From NCBI RefSeq assembly GCF_020523825.1, contig NZ_JAJALK010000007.1, positions 208,030 to 272,029 on the forward strand: a DNA stretch of 64,000 bases, given 5' to 3'. A model generated the notes under the pieces. That model ran no database searches and had not been told where the DNA came from. It worked only from the letters and a program-made list of their open reading frames with translations. The position numbers and the translations under genes are program-made. Position 1 is the first letter of the stretch. The number at the start of each line of letters is the position of its first letter. Origin of the DNA: Methylobacterium brachiatum (GTDB lineage: Bacteria > Pseudomonadota > Alphaproteobacteria > Rhizobiales > Beijerinckiaceae). This document shows, piece after piece, positions 1-8,856 of the stretch.

Positions 1-1126
1 CCGGATCACCATGGGCGGCTCGGCCGCCCACCGGGCACGCCGGGCCGAGCGCACCGCCACCATCGCCCGGCGGCTGATCGCGCAGGGCATGATCGTGCTG
101 GGCAAGACCCACACGGTGGAGTTCGCCTATGGCGGCTGGGGCACCAACCAGCATCTCGGCACCCCCTGGAACCCCTGGGATCCGGAGACCCAGCGCACGC
201 CGGGCGGGTCGAGCAGCGGCACCGGGGTCGCGGTCGCGGCCCGGATGGCGCCCTGGGGCATCGGCACCGATACCGGCGGCTCGGTGCGCCTGCCCGCCTC
301 CTTCTGCGGGCTGACCGGGCTGAAGGTCACGGTCGGGCGCGTCTCGACCTGGGGGATCGTGCCGCTCTCGACGACGCTGGACACGCCCGGCCCGCTGGCG
401 CGGACCGTCGAGGATACCGCGCTCCTCTACGAGGCGATCTCCGGCCCCGACCCGCTCGATCCGACGACCCGGGGGATCGCCCCGGACGCGCCGTGGTCGA
501 CGCTGAACCGGGGCGTGCGCGGCCTGCGCCTTGGGCGGATGCCGGACGCCGAGCGCGAGGGCGTCGCCGCCGACATGCTGGCGGCCTACGACGCGGCCCT
601 CGACCTCCTGGCCCGGCAGGGGGCCGAGATCGTCGACGTCGCCCTGCCGTTCCGGTTCAGCGACTGTGTGGCGATGAGCGGGATCACCAACGCCGAGGCC
701 TATTTCGTCAACGGCGCGCTGGCCGAGGACCCGGGCTCGCAGCTCGGCGACGCCGTGCGCGCCCGGATCCTCGCCGGCGCGAAGGTCTCGGCGCAGGAGT
801 ATCTCGGCACGCTCCAGCGCCGCGCCGCCATGAAGGTCGCCTATGCCGCCGCCCTGGAGGGGATCGACGCCCTGCTGACGCCGACTACAGAGACCGTCGC
901 CGTGGCTCTCGCCGAGGTCGACGAGGCGCATCTGCCGTCGCGGTTCACCCGCTTCGGCAACCTTCTCGACCTCTGCGCCCTGGCGCTGCCCAACGGGTTC
1001 ACGGCCGCCGGTCTGCCCCTGTCGCTGCAGATCACCTGCCGGGGCTATGACGAGGCGATGGCCCTGCGGGTCGGCCAGGCCTACCAGCGGGCGACCGACT
1101 GGCATCGGCGCCGCCCGCCGGTCTGA
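1..1126 (+). CDS. Amidase (amidase-signature family), 5' end outside the window
   Basis: Hydrolyses a carboxamide to acid and ammonia, probably in the cytoplasm. The reading frame is open from base 2, so the gene begins upstream; the ATG at 11 is internal. The glycine/serine-rich signature GGSSSGTG lies about 65 residues after that ATG and GTDTGGSVRLPA about 20 residues later; these carry the cis-Ser and nucleophilic Ser of the Lys-Ser-Ser triad. The catalytic Lys normally lies about 75 residues before them and is therefore outside the window. The GKTHTVEFAYGG stretch matches the family's GKTN-x-x-EFA region. A nitrile hydratase operon lies 3.9 kb downstream, so this enzyme could act on its amide product, but the two are separated by other genes and the substrate cannot be read from sequence. 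It converges on the oxidoreductase at 1139. Confidence 0.9.
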   Translation, partial: RITMGGSAAHRARRAERTATIARRLIAQGMIVLGKTHTVEFAYGGWGTNQHLGTPWNPWDPETQRTPGGSSSGTGVAVAARMAPWGIGTDTGGSVRLPASFCGLTGLKVTVGRVSTWGIVPLSTTLDTPGPLARTVEDTALLYEAISGPDPLDPTTRGIAPDAPWSTLNRGVRGLRLGRMPDAEREGVAADMLAAYDAALDLLARQGAEIVDVALPFRFSDCVAMSGITNAEAYFVNGALAEDPGSQLGDAVRARILAGAKVSAQEYLGTLQRRAAMKVAYAAALEGIDALLTPTTETVAVALAEVDEAHLPSRFTRFGNLLDLCALALPNGFTAAGLPLSLQITCRGYDEAMALRVGQAYQRATDWHRRRPPV

Positions 1127-1138
1127 CGCGTCGGAGGT

Positions 1139-3469
1139 TCAGCCGGCGGCGTATTCCAGCTGCGGCGCGAGCACGCGGTCGCTCTCCGCATGGATCGTGA
1201 CCGGGATCATCTTGGCCGCCGGCGTCTTGCTGCCGGTGGCGTAGTGCCAGATCGGCATCAGGACGTTGCATTCCGGGTAATAGCCGCCGATGCAGCCGAT
1301 CGGGATGTCGTAGGCCACGACCAGCAAACCCGCGAGCTGGCGGTCGATGCCGTCATGCGCGACGGTCTTGAGCGTCACCGCCTGGCCGATCTTGAGCCCC
1401 AGCCGGTCGATGTCCGAGCGGTTCATCAGCACCACCTTGCGGGTGTTGTTGATGCCCCGGAACCGGTCGTCGTAGCCGTAGACGGTGGTGTTGAACTGGT
1501 CGTTGCTGCGCAGGGTCATGAGGCGCAGCACGTCGTGCCCGATCGCCGGCATGTCGGCATCCTCGTCCAGCGCGTTCGGCGTGACGAAGTTGGCGCGGCC
1601 GGTATCGGTGCACCATTCGCGGCGCTTGACCGGCATGTCGCGCTGGAACCCGCCCGGCTCCCACATACGCCGCTCGTAGTCCCAGAACGAATCCGGCAGC
1701 GTATGGCCGATCTCCTTCCGGATCTCGGCATAGTCCTGCTTGTACGCATCCCACCGCACCCGCGGGTTGGGATCGAGCACCTTCTGGGCGAGCTCGCAGA
1801 TCAGCCGGATCTCGCTGATCAGGTGGGGCGAGGCGGGTTTGCGCAGGCCGCGATTGCCGTGGACGCAGGCCGAGGTGTCCTCCATCGAGAGCACCTGCGG
1901 GCCCGCCTGGGTCTCGTCGATCTCCAGACGGCCGATCACCGGCAGGATGTAGCTGATCTCCCCCGGCAGAAGCGCGCTGCGGTTGAGCTTGGTGATGACG
2001 TTGACGGTCAGGCGGATCCGCCGCCAGGCCGGCTCCATCTGGCCGTGATCGGGGATCGCCCGGACGAAGTTGCCGCCCAGCATGAAGAAGGCGCGGACCT
2101 CGTCCTTGAGGACCGCCTCGCAGGCCTCGACCGTGTTGTAGCCGGCCTCGCGCGGCGGCTCGAAGCCGAACTGCGCGCCGAGCCGGTCGAGGGGGAACAG
2201 CTCGGGCTTCTCGGTGATGCCGACCGTGCGCTGACCCTGGACGTTCGAATGGCCCCGGACCGGGCAGATGCCGGCGCCGCCGCGGCCCATATTGCCGCGC
2301 ATTAGCAGCAGGTTCACCAGCATCTGGACGGTCTCGACGCCGGCTTGGTGCTGCGTCAGCCCCATGCCGTAGACGGCGATCACCGCCTTCGAGACGCTAT
2401 AGACCTTGGCGGTGGATTCCATATCGGCCCGGTGCAGCCCCGAGCGGCGCTCGAGCTCGTCCCACTCTTGAGTCCCCAGCCAGGCGAGGAACGTGTCGAA
2501 GCCGTGGGTGTGCTCCTGGATGAAGGCCTCATCCAGAACCGGCTCGCCGCCCGCCGCGAGCGACGCGTCGTGGAGCGCCAGCACCGCCTTGCAGATGCCG
2601 GCGAGGGCCGCGAGGTCGCCGCCCGCCTTGACCTGATGGTACTGCGAGCTGATCCGCGTCTCCTTGCGGGTCAGCATCTCGGTGGGGGATTGCGGGTTCA
2701 GGAAGCGCTCGAGCCCGCGCTCCCGCAGGGGGTTGTAGGTGATGATCGGCACGCCGCGCTGGCTCGCCTCCTGCAGCGGGTGCAGCATGCGCGGCGCATT
2801 GCTGCCGGGGTTCTGGCCGAAGAACAGGAGGCAGTCGGCCTTGCCGAAATCGTCCAGCGCCACCGTGCCGATGCCCTGGCCGATGCTGGCCGGCAGCGCC
2901 ACCGAGGTGGTCTCGTGGCACATGTTGGACGAGTCCGGCAGGTTGTTGTTGCCGTAGAGCCGGGCGAACAGCCCGTAGAGGTAGCTCCCCTCGTTCGACA
3001 GACGGCCGGAGCTGTAGAACACCGTGCCCTTCTTGCGGTCCTCGACGGCGCGCAGCTCGCGGGCGATCTCCTCGATCGCATGGCCCCAGGAGACCGGCAC
3101 GTACTTGTCGCTGGCCGCATCGTAGCGGAGCGGGTGGGTCAGGCGGCCGGGCTGCTCGAGGTGGTAATCGTCCCAGCCCAGGAGTTCGGTCACCGTGTGC
3201 TTGGCGAAGAAGTCCGGCGTGCAGCGATGCGCCGTCAGCTCCCAGGCCACCGCTTTCACCCCATTCTCGCAGAACTCGAAGGGCAGGGGGCTCGCCGGCT
3301 TCACCCAGGCGCAGCTGTTGCACTGGTAGCCATCGACCTTGTTGTGGCGCGTCAGCGCGACCGGAACGCTCGCCAGCACGCCCTCACGCCGCAGGATGTT
3401 GCCGACGGAGAAGGCCGAGCCCCATCCGCCGGAGGGCAGACGGTACGGCTTGAAGGTAGGCTTTTCCAA
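1139..3469 (-). CDS. FdhF/YdeP-family molybdopterin oxidoreductase
   Basis: A 776-residue catalytic subunit of the bis-MGD molybdopterin family, in the branch typified by E. coli YdeP and related to formate dehydrogenase H. Cysteines at about 50, 53 and 67 (C-x2-C then a third) mark the Fe-S binding N-terminus. DSSNMCHETTSVAL near residue 190 supplies the likely cysteine ligand to molybdenum. GQNPGSNAPRM and GHSNVQGQRT are typical cofactor-binding stretches, and the C-terminal 150 residues form the MGD-binding beta-barrel domain. There is no Tat signal, so it is probably cytoplasmic. No FdhD or electron-transfer partner is next to it, and its substrate is unknown; members of this branch are often annotated as formate dehydrogenase without proof. 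The ATG at 3469 opens directly into conserved sequence. Confidence 0.9.
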   Translation of the reverse strand: MEKPTFKPYRLPSGGWGSAFSVGNILRREGVLASVPVALTRHNKVDGYQCNSCAWVKPASPLPFEFCENGVKAVAWELTAHRCTPDFFAKHTVTELLGWDDYHLEQPGRLTHPLRYDAASDKYVPVSWGHAIEEIARELRAVEDRKKGTVFYSSGRLSNEGSYLYGLFARLYGNNNLPDSSNMCHETTSVALPASIGQGIGTVALDDFGKADCLLFFGQNPGSNAPRMLHPLQEASQRGVPIITYNPLRERGLERFLNPQSPTEMLTRKETRISSQYHQVKAGGDLAALAGICKAVLALHDASLAAGGEPVLDEAFIQEHTHGFDTFLAWLGTQEWDELERRSGLHRADMESTAKVYSVSKAVIAVYGMGLTQHQAGVETVQMLVNLLLMRGNMGRGGAGICPVRGHSNVQGQRTVGITEKPELFPLDRLGAQFGFEPPREAGYNTVEACEAVLKDEVRAFFMLGGNFVRAIPDHGQMEPAWRRIRLTVNVITKLNRSALLPGEISYILPVIGRLEIDETQAGPQVLSMEDTSACVHGNRGLRKPASPHLISEIRLICELAQKVLDPNPRVRWDAYKQDYAEIRKEIGHTLPDSFWDYERRMWEPGGFQRDMPVKRREWCTDTGRANFVTPNALDEDADMPAIGHDVLRLMTLRSNDQFNTTVYGYDDRFRGINNTRKVVLMNRSDIDRLGLKIGQAVTLKTVAHDGIDRQLAGLLVVAYDIPIGCIGGYYPECNVLMPIWHYATGSKTPAAKMIPVTIHAESDRVLAPQLEYAAG

Positions 3470-3588
3470 CAGGTGAACTCCGGGCCTCTAAGGCAGGGAA
3501 ACACCTGCCATCGACCGGTGTTTCCTAAAAGAATTCCCGGACCCGGAAATTTATTCACACCCAACATACATCAATAACAGAGGTTAAC

Positions 3589-3837
3589 ATGGTTATCGGC
3601 CGCGATTACATGCTGCACAAGCCCTCCGGGCCGTCAGCCCCCGAGCATTATCTTCACACGCAGGTCGTGCCGCGTGCGGTCAACACGGCCGGGGCGCTGG
3701 AAGTCGCTCTGAGCCGGGCCTCCGCGCGGACCGGCATCCGGCCCTCGCTGATCCTCGCCGGCGTCGCGGCCGCCGCGATGGTCGCGGTGTACCGCGTCCG
3801 GCAGGGCCGCGCCGGGGCTGACGAACGGCGGATTTGA
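3589..3837 (+). CDS. Small single-pass membrane protein, unknown function
   Basis: An 82-residue protein whose ATG is preceded by AGAGG at 3577-3581. It has a polar N-terminus, an amphipathic middle, and one hydrophobic segment at about residues 53-70 (LILAGVAAAAMVAV) followed by a basic RVRQGR stretch, so the N-terminus probably faces out. I recognise no family. It is divergent from the oxidoreductase, with a moderately AT-rich 119-base gap between them that could hold promoters for both. The 277 bases downstream, up to the sigma factor at 4115, hold nothing I can identify. Confidence 0.55.
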   Translation: MVIGRDYMLHKPSGPSAPEHYLHTQVVPRAVNTAGALEVALSRASARTGIRPSLILAGVAAAAMVAVYRVRQGRAGADERRI

Positions 3838-4114
3838 GCCGGCAGCCCCGACACGACGGAGGCGGCGCGGTGGTTCCGCGGAGCGGCCAGACCGACCGCC
3901 AAAGTTTCTGGGGGCGATCAGGTCCCACGCCGCCGGGAGCCTGCTCTCGTGCGTCGATAATGACGGATGCGATGCCCAGGGCAGGGCCGCATAGGGCTTA
4001 GCGGGCTACGCCTGACCGTCATTCTCGCAGCGGGGGCACAGCACACCGATCCACCGCCACCCGGGACGCGGGCGCGGGCCGGTCGCGTTCAGGGACGCGC
4101 GCGATGGCGTCGTC

Positions 4115-4819
4115 TCACGGCGCCGGGGCCTGCCCCGCCACCACCACGCCCAGCGTATCCAGGAGGGAGGAGCGCGCCCGGCTGACGCGGCTCTTCACGG
4201 TGCCGACCTGGCAGCCGAGCTTGGTCGCCGCCTCCTCGTAGGTATGGCCCTCGGCGCCGACCAGCAGCAGCGCCTGCCGCTGCGCGGCCGGGAGCGTCCC
4301 GAGCTGCTTCCACACGACCTTGAGCGTGCTGGCATCCTCCTGGTCGGACAGGCTGGTCATCTGGCTGGCATGGGTGCCGTCCACATCCTCGACCTCGCGC
4401 CGGTTCTTGCGCAACTCCGAGTAGAACTGGTTGCGCAGGATCGTGAACAGCCAGGCGGTGAAGTTCGTCCCGGGCCGGAACCGCGCCTGGTTGGCCCAGG
4501 CCTTCACGAAGGTCTCCTGCACGAGGTCGTCGGCCCGGCTGACATCGCCGACCAGGGACAGCGCGAAGGTGCGCAGGGCCGGAAGCGCCTTGATGATGTC
4601 GCTGCGGAAGTCGAACGCCACGACCTGGCCGTGGGCTGCCACGGCGGCTTCGAACCGCTCCACGAGGCCGGCGAGCTGGGCCGGGAGCGGCTCCTGCTCG
4701 ACGATCTGGAAATAGTCGCGGATCGGTAGGGCGAGGTGCTGACCGAGGATCGTGGCGTAGCGGGGCACGGCGCTCTCGGGCGTGGGGCCGGCCGGCGGGT
4801 TCGATCCATCATCGATCAT
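4115..4819 (-). CDS. EcfG-like ECF sigma factor with a NepR-like N-terminal segment
   Basis: A 234-residue sigma-70 family protein. Sigma region 2 spans about residues 75-145 ([15 protein letters not shown], then [19 protein letters not shown]) and region 4 about 165-222 ([19 protein letters not shown]). Both match the EcfG group that drives the alphaproteobacterial general stress response. Unusually there are about 70 residues before region 2. Residues 24-57 (LGQHL... then [17 protein letters not shown]) resemble the helical core of NepR, the anti-sigma factor that EcfG normally pairs with as a separate protein. I chose the ATG at 4819 because AGGGA precedes it by about 6 bases; the frame stays open further upstream but has no better site. 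No PhyR gene is in the window. It is divergent from the nitrile hydratase operon. Sigma identity is sure; the NepR-like segment is my inference. Confidence 0.88.
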   Translation of the reverse strand: MIDDGSNPPAGPTPESAVPRYATILGQHLALPIRDYFQIVEQEPLPAQLAGLVERFEAAVAAHGQVVAFDFRSDIIKALPALRTFALSLVGDVSRADDLVQETFVKAWANQARFRPGTNFTAWLFTILRNQFYSELRKNRREVEDVDGTHASQMTSLSDQEDASTLKVVWKQLGTLPAAQRQALLLVGAEGHTYEEAATKLGCQVGTVKSRVSRARSSLLDTLGVVVAGQAPAP

Positions 4820-5019
4820 GCGCGTTCCCTGAGGCCCCTGTCTTGCTATCTGGAATGACTCTAACCGGGTATCCGAGCAATCCTGAACCATTGCCAAACG
4901 CTCCCGGCAATATCGGGAAATTTACGCAGGATGGCGCGGCCGCGATGAATGGTGTTCGACTCCTGGGTGTGGCACCCAATCCCGCATCGGTGCAGAATAC
5001 GGTTCGTGAGGAGAGCGGG

Positions 5020-5661
5020 ATGAGCCACGACCATGCACACGACCATCCCCACGGCAGCGATCTCTCGCCCGTCGAGGCGCGGGTCCGCGCGCTGGAATCC
5101 CTGCTGACCGAGAAGGGCTATATCGACCCCGCGGCTATGGACGCCCTGGTCGAGCTCTACGAGACGAAGGTCGGGCCGCATGCCGGCGCCCGGGTCGTGG
5201 CCCGGGCCTGGGTCGACCCCGATTACCGGGCGCGGCTCCTCGCCGACGCGACCCCGGCGATCGCCGAGCTCGGCATCGGCGGCCGGGGCGGCGAGCACAT
5301 GGTGGTGGTGGCCAACACCCCCGAGACCCACAACCTCGTCGTGTGCACGCTCTGCTCCTGCTACCCCTGGCCGGTGCTCGGCCTGCCGCCGGTCTGGTAC
5401 AAGGCGCCGCCCTACCGCGCCCGGGCGGTGATCGACCCCCGCGGCGTCCTGGCCGAGTTCGGGGTCACCATCCCGGAGACCACCCGGATCACCGTGTGGG
5501 ATTCCACCGCCGAGACCCGCTACATGGTCCTGCCGATGCGCCCCGCGAACACCGCGGGGTTCTCCGAGGAGGCTCTGGCCGCCCTCGTCACCCGCGACGC
5601 GATGATCGGCACCGGCCTGCCCGGAACGGTCCCGCCGACCCCGCCGGAGATGCCGGTATGA
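5020..5661 (+). CDS. nthA: Nitrile hydratase alpha subunit, cobalt type
   Basis: Converts nitriles to amides as an alpha/beta heterodimer that holds one metal ion in the alpha subunit. The 213-residue protein has the metal-binding claw C-T-L-C-S-C at residues 109-114; Thr in the second position is the cobalt-type signature, where iron enzymes have Ser. In active enzymes two of these cysteines are oxidised. The N-terminus is histidine-rich ([12 protein letters not shown]), as in many family members. The ATG at 5020 has GAGGAGAG at 5008-5015; the frame remains open upstream but lacks a better start. The stop overlaps the beta-subunit start (ATGA), so the subunits should be made together. Confidence 0.95.
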   Translation: MSHDHAHDHPHGSDLSPVEARVRALESLLTEKGYIDPAAMDALVELYETKVGPHAGARVVARAWVDPDYRARLLADATPAIAELGIGGRGGEHMVVVANTPETHNLVVCTLCSCYPWPVLGLPPVWYKAPPYRARAVIDPRGVLAEFGVTIPETTRITVWDSTAETRYMVLPMRPANTAGFSEEALAALVTRDAMIGTGLPGTVPPTPPEMPV

Positions 5662-6317
5662 ACGGAGCCCAGGACCTCGGCGGCGCGCACGGGTTCGGGC
5701 CCGTGGTGCCGGAGCCGGACGAGCCGGTCTTCCACGCCGATTGGGAACGCCGCGTCTTCGCGATGGCGATGGCGATGGGCTTCACCGGCGCCTGGAACCT
5801 CGACGGCAGCCGCGCCACCCGCGAATCGCTGCCGCCGGCGCAATATCTGGCGTCGAGCTACTACGAGATTTGGCTTGCGGCCCTGGAGAAGCAGGTCGCC
5901 GCCACGGGCCTCGCGACGCCCGACGAGATCGCGGCGGGTCGGGCGTCCGAGCCGACCAAGCCGGTGGCGCGGGTGCTCGCCCGGGACGGGCTGGAAGCCC
6001 GGTTCCGCGCCGGCTTCCCGAGCAGCTGCGAGCCGGCCGCACCCGCCCGTTTCGCGGTCGGCGACATCGTTCTGGCCCGGAACGCCCATCCCACCGGGCA
6101 TACCCGCCTGCCGCGCTACGCCCGCGGGCGCCGAGGCCGGGTCGAGCGCGTCGAGGGCGCGTTCGTGTACCCCGATACCAATGCGTACCAGGCGGGCGAG
6201 AACCCGACCTGGTTGTACACCGTCAGCTTTACCGCTCAGGAATTGTGGGGCGCGAGCGGCGACCCGGGCGGGATCGTCACGGTGGCGGCCTTCGAACCCT
6301 ATCTGGAGCCGGCGTGA
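5658..6317 (+). CDS. nthB: Nitrile hydratase beta subunit
   Basis: A 219-residue partner of the alpha subunit. It begins with the family's typical N-terminus ([12 protein letters not shown], then W-E-x-R-V-F-A-M) and ends with the SH3-like domain containing F-A-V-G-D-I-V and [10 protein letters not shown], which packs against the metal site. The ATG at 5658 overlaps the alpha stop, and its own stop overlaps the GTG of the accessory gene, giving a tight three-gene transcript. The length is normal for the family and there are no disruptions. Confidence 0.95.
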   Translation: MNGAQDLGGAHGFGPVVPEPDEPVFHADWERRVFAMAMAMGFTGAWNLDGSRATRESLPPAQYLASSYYEIWLAALEKQVAATGLATPDEIAAGRASEPTKPVARVLARDGLEARFRAGFPSSCEPAAPARFAVGDIVLARNAHPTGHTRLPRYARGRRGRVERVEGAFVYPDTNAYQAGENPTWLYTVSFTAQELWGASGDPGGIVTVAAFEPYLEPA

Positions 6318-6637
6318 GCACGCCGTCGCCCAGGGCCTTCGCGGCCCCCTGGGAGGCCCAGGTCTTCGCCCTGGTGGTCTCCCTGCAGGAGGCCGGCCTG
6401 TTCACCTGGGCGGAATGGGCCGATCGTCTCGGGCGCGAGATCCGGCCAACGGACGCGCCGGAGCGGGCGGCCGATTACGCCGCCTGGCTCGCCACGCTGG
6501 AAACTATCCTGTCCGAGCGTGGGGTTACGGCCTCCGAGAGCGTCGCGGCGCGCACCGCGGCCTTCCTGCGCGCCGCCGCGGCGACGCCGCACGGCCAGCC
6601 GATCCGGCTCGAGAACGATCCGCTCTACCGGCCCTGA
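6314..6637 (+). CDS. Nitrile hydratase accessory protein (activator/metallochaperone-like)
   Basis: A 107-residue protein of the family encoded beside the two nitrile hydratase subunits; it resembles the N-terminal half of the beta subunit (FAAPWEAQVFALVVSLQEAGLFTWAEWADRLG). Known members deliver cobalt by exchanging alpha subunits with a carrier complex. The start is a GTG in a GTGA overlap with nthB. The last 13 bases overlap the convergent gene at 6625. No cobalt transporter gene is seen in the window. Confidence 0.88.
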   Translation: MSTPSPRAFAAPWEAQVFALVVSLQEAGLFTWAEWADRLGREIRPTDAPERAADYAAWLATLETILSERGVTASESVAARTAAFLRAAAATPHGQPIRLENDPLYRP

Positions 6638-7500
6638 GCCGGGAGGCTGTCGAGGGGCACCGGGGCGGCGTGCGGGCGGCTGGCGAGAAGCGCGTCGAGG
6701 AGCGCCAGAACTTCGCGCCGGCCGCAATTCTTCGCCGCTTCGAACGGCGTCCAGGTCTGAACGAATTCGAATTGCGCGAAGACCTGGCGGTAGCGTTCGA
6801 GTTCCTTCGGCGTCAGCGGCACGCCCCGGACGAACGCCTTGTGCGCCGAGATCGTCGTCGCCCGACGCGGGTCGGCGGGGTCGAGCTCGAACTTCAAGGC
6901 GTCGCCGCAGAAGCAGATCTTGCGCGCGCGGTCGAACAGGACGGCGTGGCCGTCGAAATGGCCGGCGGTGCGGTGCAGCTCCAGGCCGGGCAGGGGCTCC
7001 AGCACGTCGTCGTAGGGCCAGCTGACCTGCAGGGCGGCGCTCCAGGTGAAGTCGGCCGCGGGCAGGCACAATTCCGGGTCGAACCGGTCCTGGAGCTGCA
7101 CCAGGGCGCCGTAGGAATGCGGGTGGGAGGCCGAGAGCACCTGCATGCCGCCGAGCGTCTCGATCTGGTCGAGGGCGGCCTCGCTGAAGACCGGGCAGCC
7201 CTCGAACCCCATATTCCCGGCGTCGGTCCGGATCAGATAGGCGGAGGGGCCGATGCCGGAGACCGGCTCGTTCCAGAACCGCCAGACGCCGGGTTCCAGC
7301 TCCTGCCAGTGGCAGGGAAAGGCGTCCTGCGCCTCCCGGGCGGTGCGGAACCGCCAGCCGTCCTGGGGCGCCACGTGCCGAGCGTCGAGGCACATCGGGC
7401 AGGACGGGGGCGCCTCGAAATGGCGCTGCCAGAACCCGCAATTGTCGCAGGTATAGGCGGGCAGCTTCAGGGCGCCCGCGAAGGGCAGATAGCCGGGCAT
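6625..7500 (-). CDS. Zinc-ribbon plus metallo-beta-lactamase-fold protein
   Basis: A 291-residue protein. Residues 18-37 carry a C-x2-C ... C-x2-C zinc ribbon (C18, C21, C34, C37), followed by a metallo-beta-lactamase fold from about residue 65. The usual H-x-H-x-D-H is degenerate: the segment reads SHPHSYGAL, while later positions keep HFDGHA and FCGDALKFE, so only part of the di-metal site appears present. I prefer the ATG at 7500 because AGGAGAGG lies 9 bases upstream; an in-frame ATG at 7524 would place that site inside the gene. It converges on the nitrile hydratase accessory gene and overlaps it by 13 bases. The substrate is unknown. Confidence 0.75.
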   Translation of the reverse strand: MPGYLPFAGALKLPAYTCDNCGFWQRHFEAPPSCPMCLDARHVAPQDGWRFRTAREAQDAFPCHWQELEPGVWRFWNEPVSGIGPSAYLIRTDAGNMGFEGCPVFSEAALDQIETLGGMQVLSASHPHSYGALVQLQDRFDPELCLPAADFTWSAALQVSWPYDDVLEPLPGLELHRTAGHFDGHAVLFDRARKICFCGDALKFELDPADPRRATTISAHKAFVRGVPLTPKELERYRQVFAQFEFVQTWTPFEAAKNCGRREVLALLDALLASRPHAAPVPLDSLPAQGR

Positions 7501-7538
7501 CGTCTCGAACCTCTCCTGGCGCATGGCCCCGGGTTTCC

Positions 7539-7635
7539 AAAGGGTCCAGCCCTTCGGCGGGGTTCGGAGGTGGAACCCCGAAAGACCAGGGCTCCGCCCT
7601 GGACCCGCAAAAGGTCTCGGACCTTTTGAAACCAG
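7539..7635. repeat. Cluster of three consecutive hairpins, probable dispersed intergenic repeat
   Basis: Three perfect stem-loops lie in a row between two minus-strand genes: 7559-7579 (GGGGTTC/GAACCCC), 7586-7602 (CCAGGG/CCCTGG) and 7609-7627 (AAAAGGTC/GACCTTTT). The middle motif, a palindrome around GGGCTCCGCCC, looks like recurrent intergenic elements of high-GC alphaproteobacteria. No second copy is in this window, so dispersal is inferred. The last stem ends in T-rich and A-rich arms and could also terminate transcripts of the SDR gene at 7643, on the minus strand. Confidence 0.55.
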
Positions 7636-7642
7636 GACGTGT

Positions 7643-8662
7643 CTAGCGAGTCCGGTCCGGTAGCGCAGCCCGCCGGGGCCGGGTGGCCGCCACGGCCGCG
7701 GCGGCGAGCCCCAGCAGCGCCAGCCCGGCGAGGCCGCCGACCACCGTGTCCCGGGTGCGGCTCGTGACGAACTCGCCCCGCGTGGTCTTCATCCGATCGG
7801 TGAAGCGCCCATCGATGCCGACCTCGCCGGGTACGGGATCGTAGAGGTTGCCGTCCATCTCGGGGATCGTCGTGTCGGACAGCTGGGCGGACCACATCGA
7901 GGCGGCCTTGCGGTCGGCCAGCGCGGGGGCCAGCGCCTGCGCGGCGGCCATCATCATCGACGAGCGCCCGACCCAGACCTCCCGGCGCGGATGCTCGACG
8001 GCGTAGACGATCGCCTCGGCGCAGAGCCGCGGGTCGAAGACCGGATCCGGGGCGTATTGGCGGTGACCGGTGTGGTTGCGCGCCCAGTTGAATTGCGGGG
8101 TGTTCACCGCCGGCAGATAGACCACGCTGAGGCTGACGGCGACGTCGTCGTGGAGCAACTCGCAGCGCAGGGCGTCGGTGAAGCCGGAGACGGCGAATTT
8201 GGCCGCACAATAGGGCGCCTGGAGCGGCGCCGCCCGGATCGCGAGGCCGGACGAGACCTGGATGATCGCGCCGCGGTTGCGCCGCTTCATGTAACGCAGC
8301 GCCGCGAGGGTGCCGTAGACCTGGCTGAGATAGGTGGTCTCGGTCACCCGCCGGTACTCGTCCGGGGTGATCTCGTCGGCGGGGCTCACCACGGTGGACA
8401 TGGCGTTGTTCACCCAGGCCCGGATCGGGCCGAGCTCGGCCTCGATCCGCGCGGCGGCGGCGTCCACGGCCTGCGGGTCGGCGACGTCGGCCGCGATCGC
8501 CAGGACCGGCTGGCCGTAGGCGGCAAGCGCCCGCTCGGCGGCGGCGAGCCGCCCGGGATCGCGCGCCACGACGGCCACCGACCAGCCGCCGGCGGCGAGG
8601 CGATGCGCGGTCGCGAGCCCGATTCCGGCGGTCCCTCCGGTAACGACTGCAACCCGCGCCAT
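7643..8662 (-). CDS. Short-chain dehydrogenase/reductase with C-terminal membrane anchor
   Basis: A 339-residue classical-type SDR. It has the N-terminal TGGTAGIG dinucleotide motif, the NNA motif (VNNAMST), catalytic Ser in VSSG and the Tyr-Lys pair in YCAAK. After the roughly 250-residue SDR domain a tail carries a hydrophobic helix near residue 310 (VVGGLAGLALLGLAAAAVAA) and basic residues, predicting a membrane-tethered enzyme. The ATG at 8662 starts exactly before the dinucleotide fold; the frame is open far upstream but without coding character. The substrate is unknown; the length and tail match a family found next to membrane-linked metabolism in Hyphomicrobiales. Confidence 0.88.
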   Translation of the reverse strand: MARVAVVTGGTAGIGLATAHRLAAGGWSVAVVARDPGRLAAAERALAAYGQPVLAIAADVADPQAVDAAAARIEAELGPIRAWVNNAMSTVVSPADEITPDEYRRVTETTYLSQVYGTLAALRYMKRRNRGAIIQVSSGLAIRAAPLQAPYCAAKFAVSGFTDALRCELLHDDVAVSLSVVYLPAVNTPQFNWARNHTGHRQYAPDPVFDPRLCAEAIVYAVEHPRREVWVGRSSMMMAAAQALAPALADRKAASMWSAQLSDTTIPEMDGNLYDPVPGEVGIDGRFTDRMKTTRGEFVTSRTRDTVVGGLAGLALLGLAAAAVAATRPRRAALPDRTR

Positions 8663-8856
8663 CCTGTCCTCACCCGATCGTTGACGAATCGCTGCGGCAA
8701 CGGGTGTGGCCGCCCCCGGTTGCGCCGCACCACCGTGCCGGAACGTCACGGCCGCCGGTCTTTTCGGAACCCTTTGCGCAACATCCGGCGCCGAGCGCTG
8801 TTGGTTCTCGGTAGTCGCGCACAGTTCAAGCGCCACGGACATCGAGGATCGCAGCC

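Noticed and set aside
4820..5019. EcfG-type promoter (GGAAC then CGTT with 16-17 spacing) near the sigma gene or nitrile hydratase
   Set aside because: I looked on both strands here and upstream of the GlsB-like gene and found no properly spaced pair.
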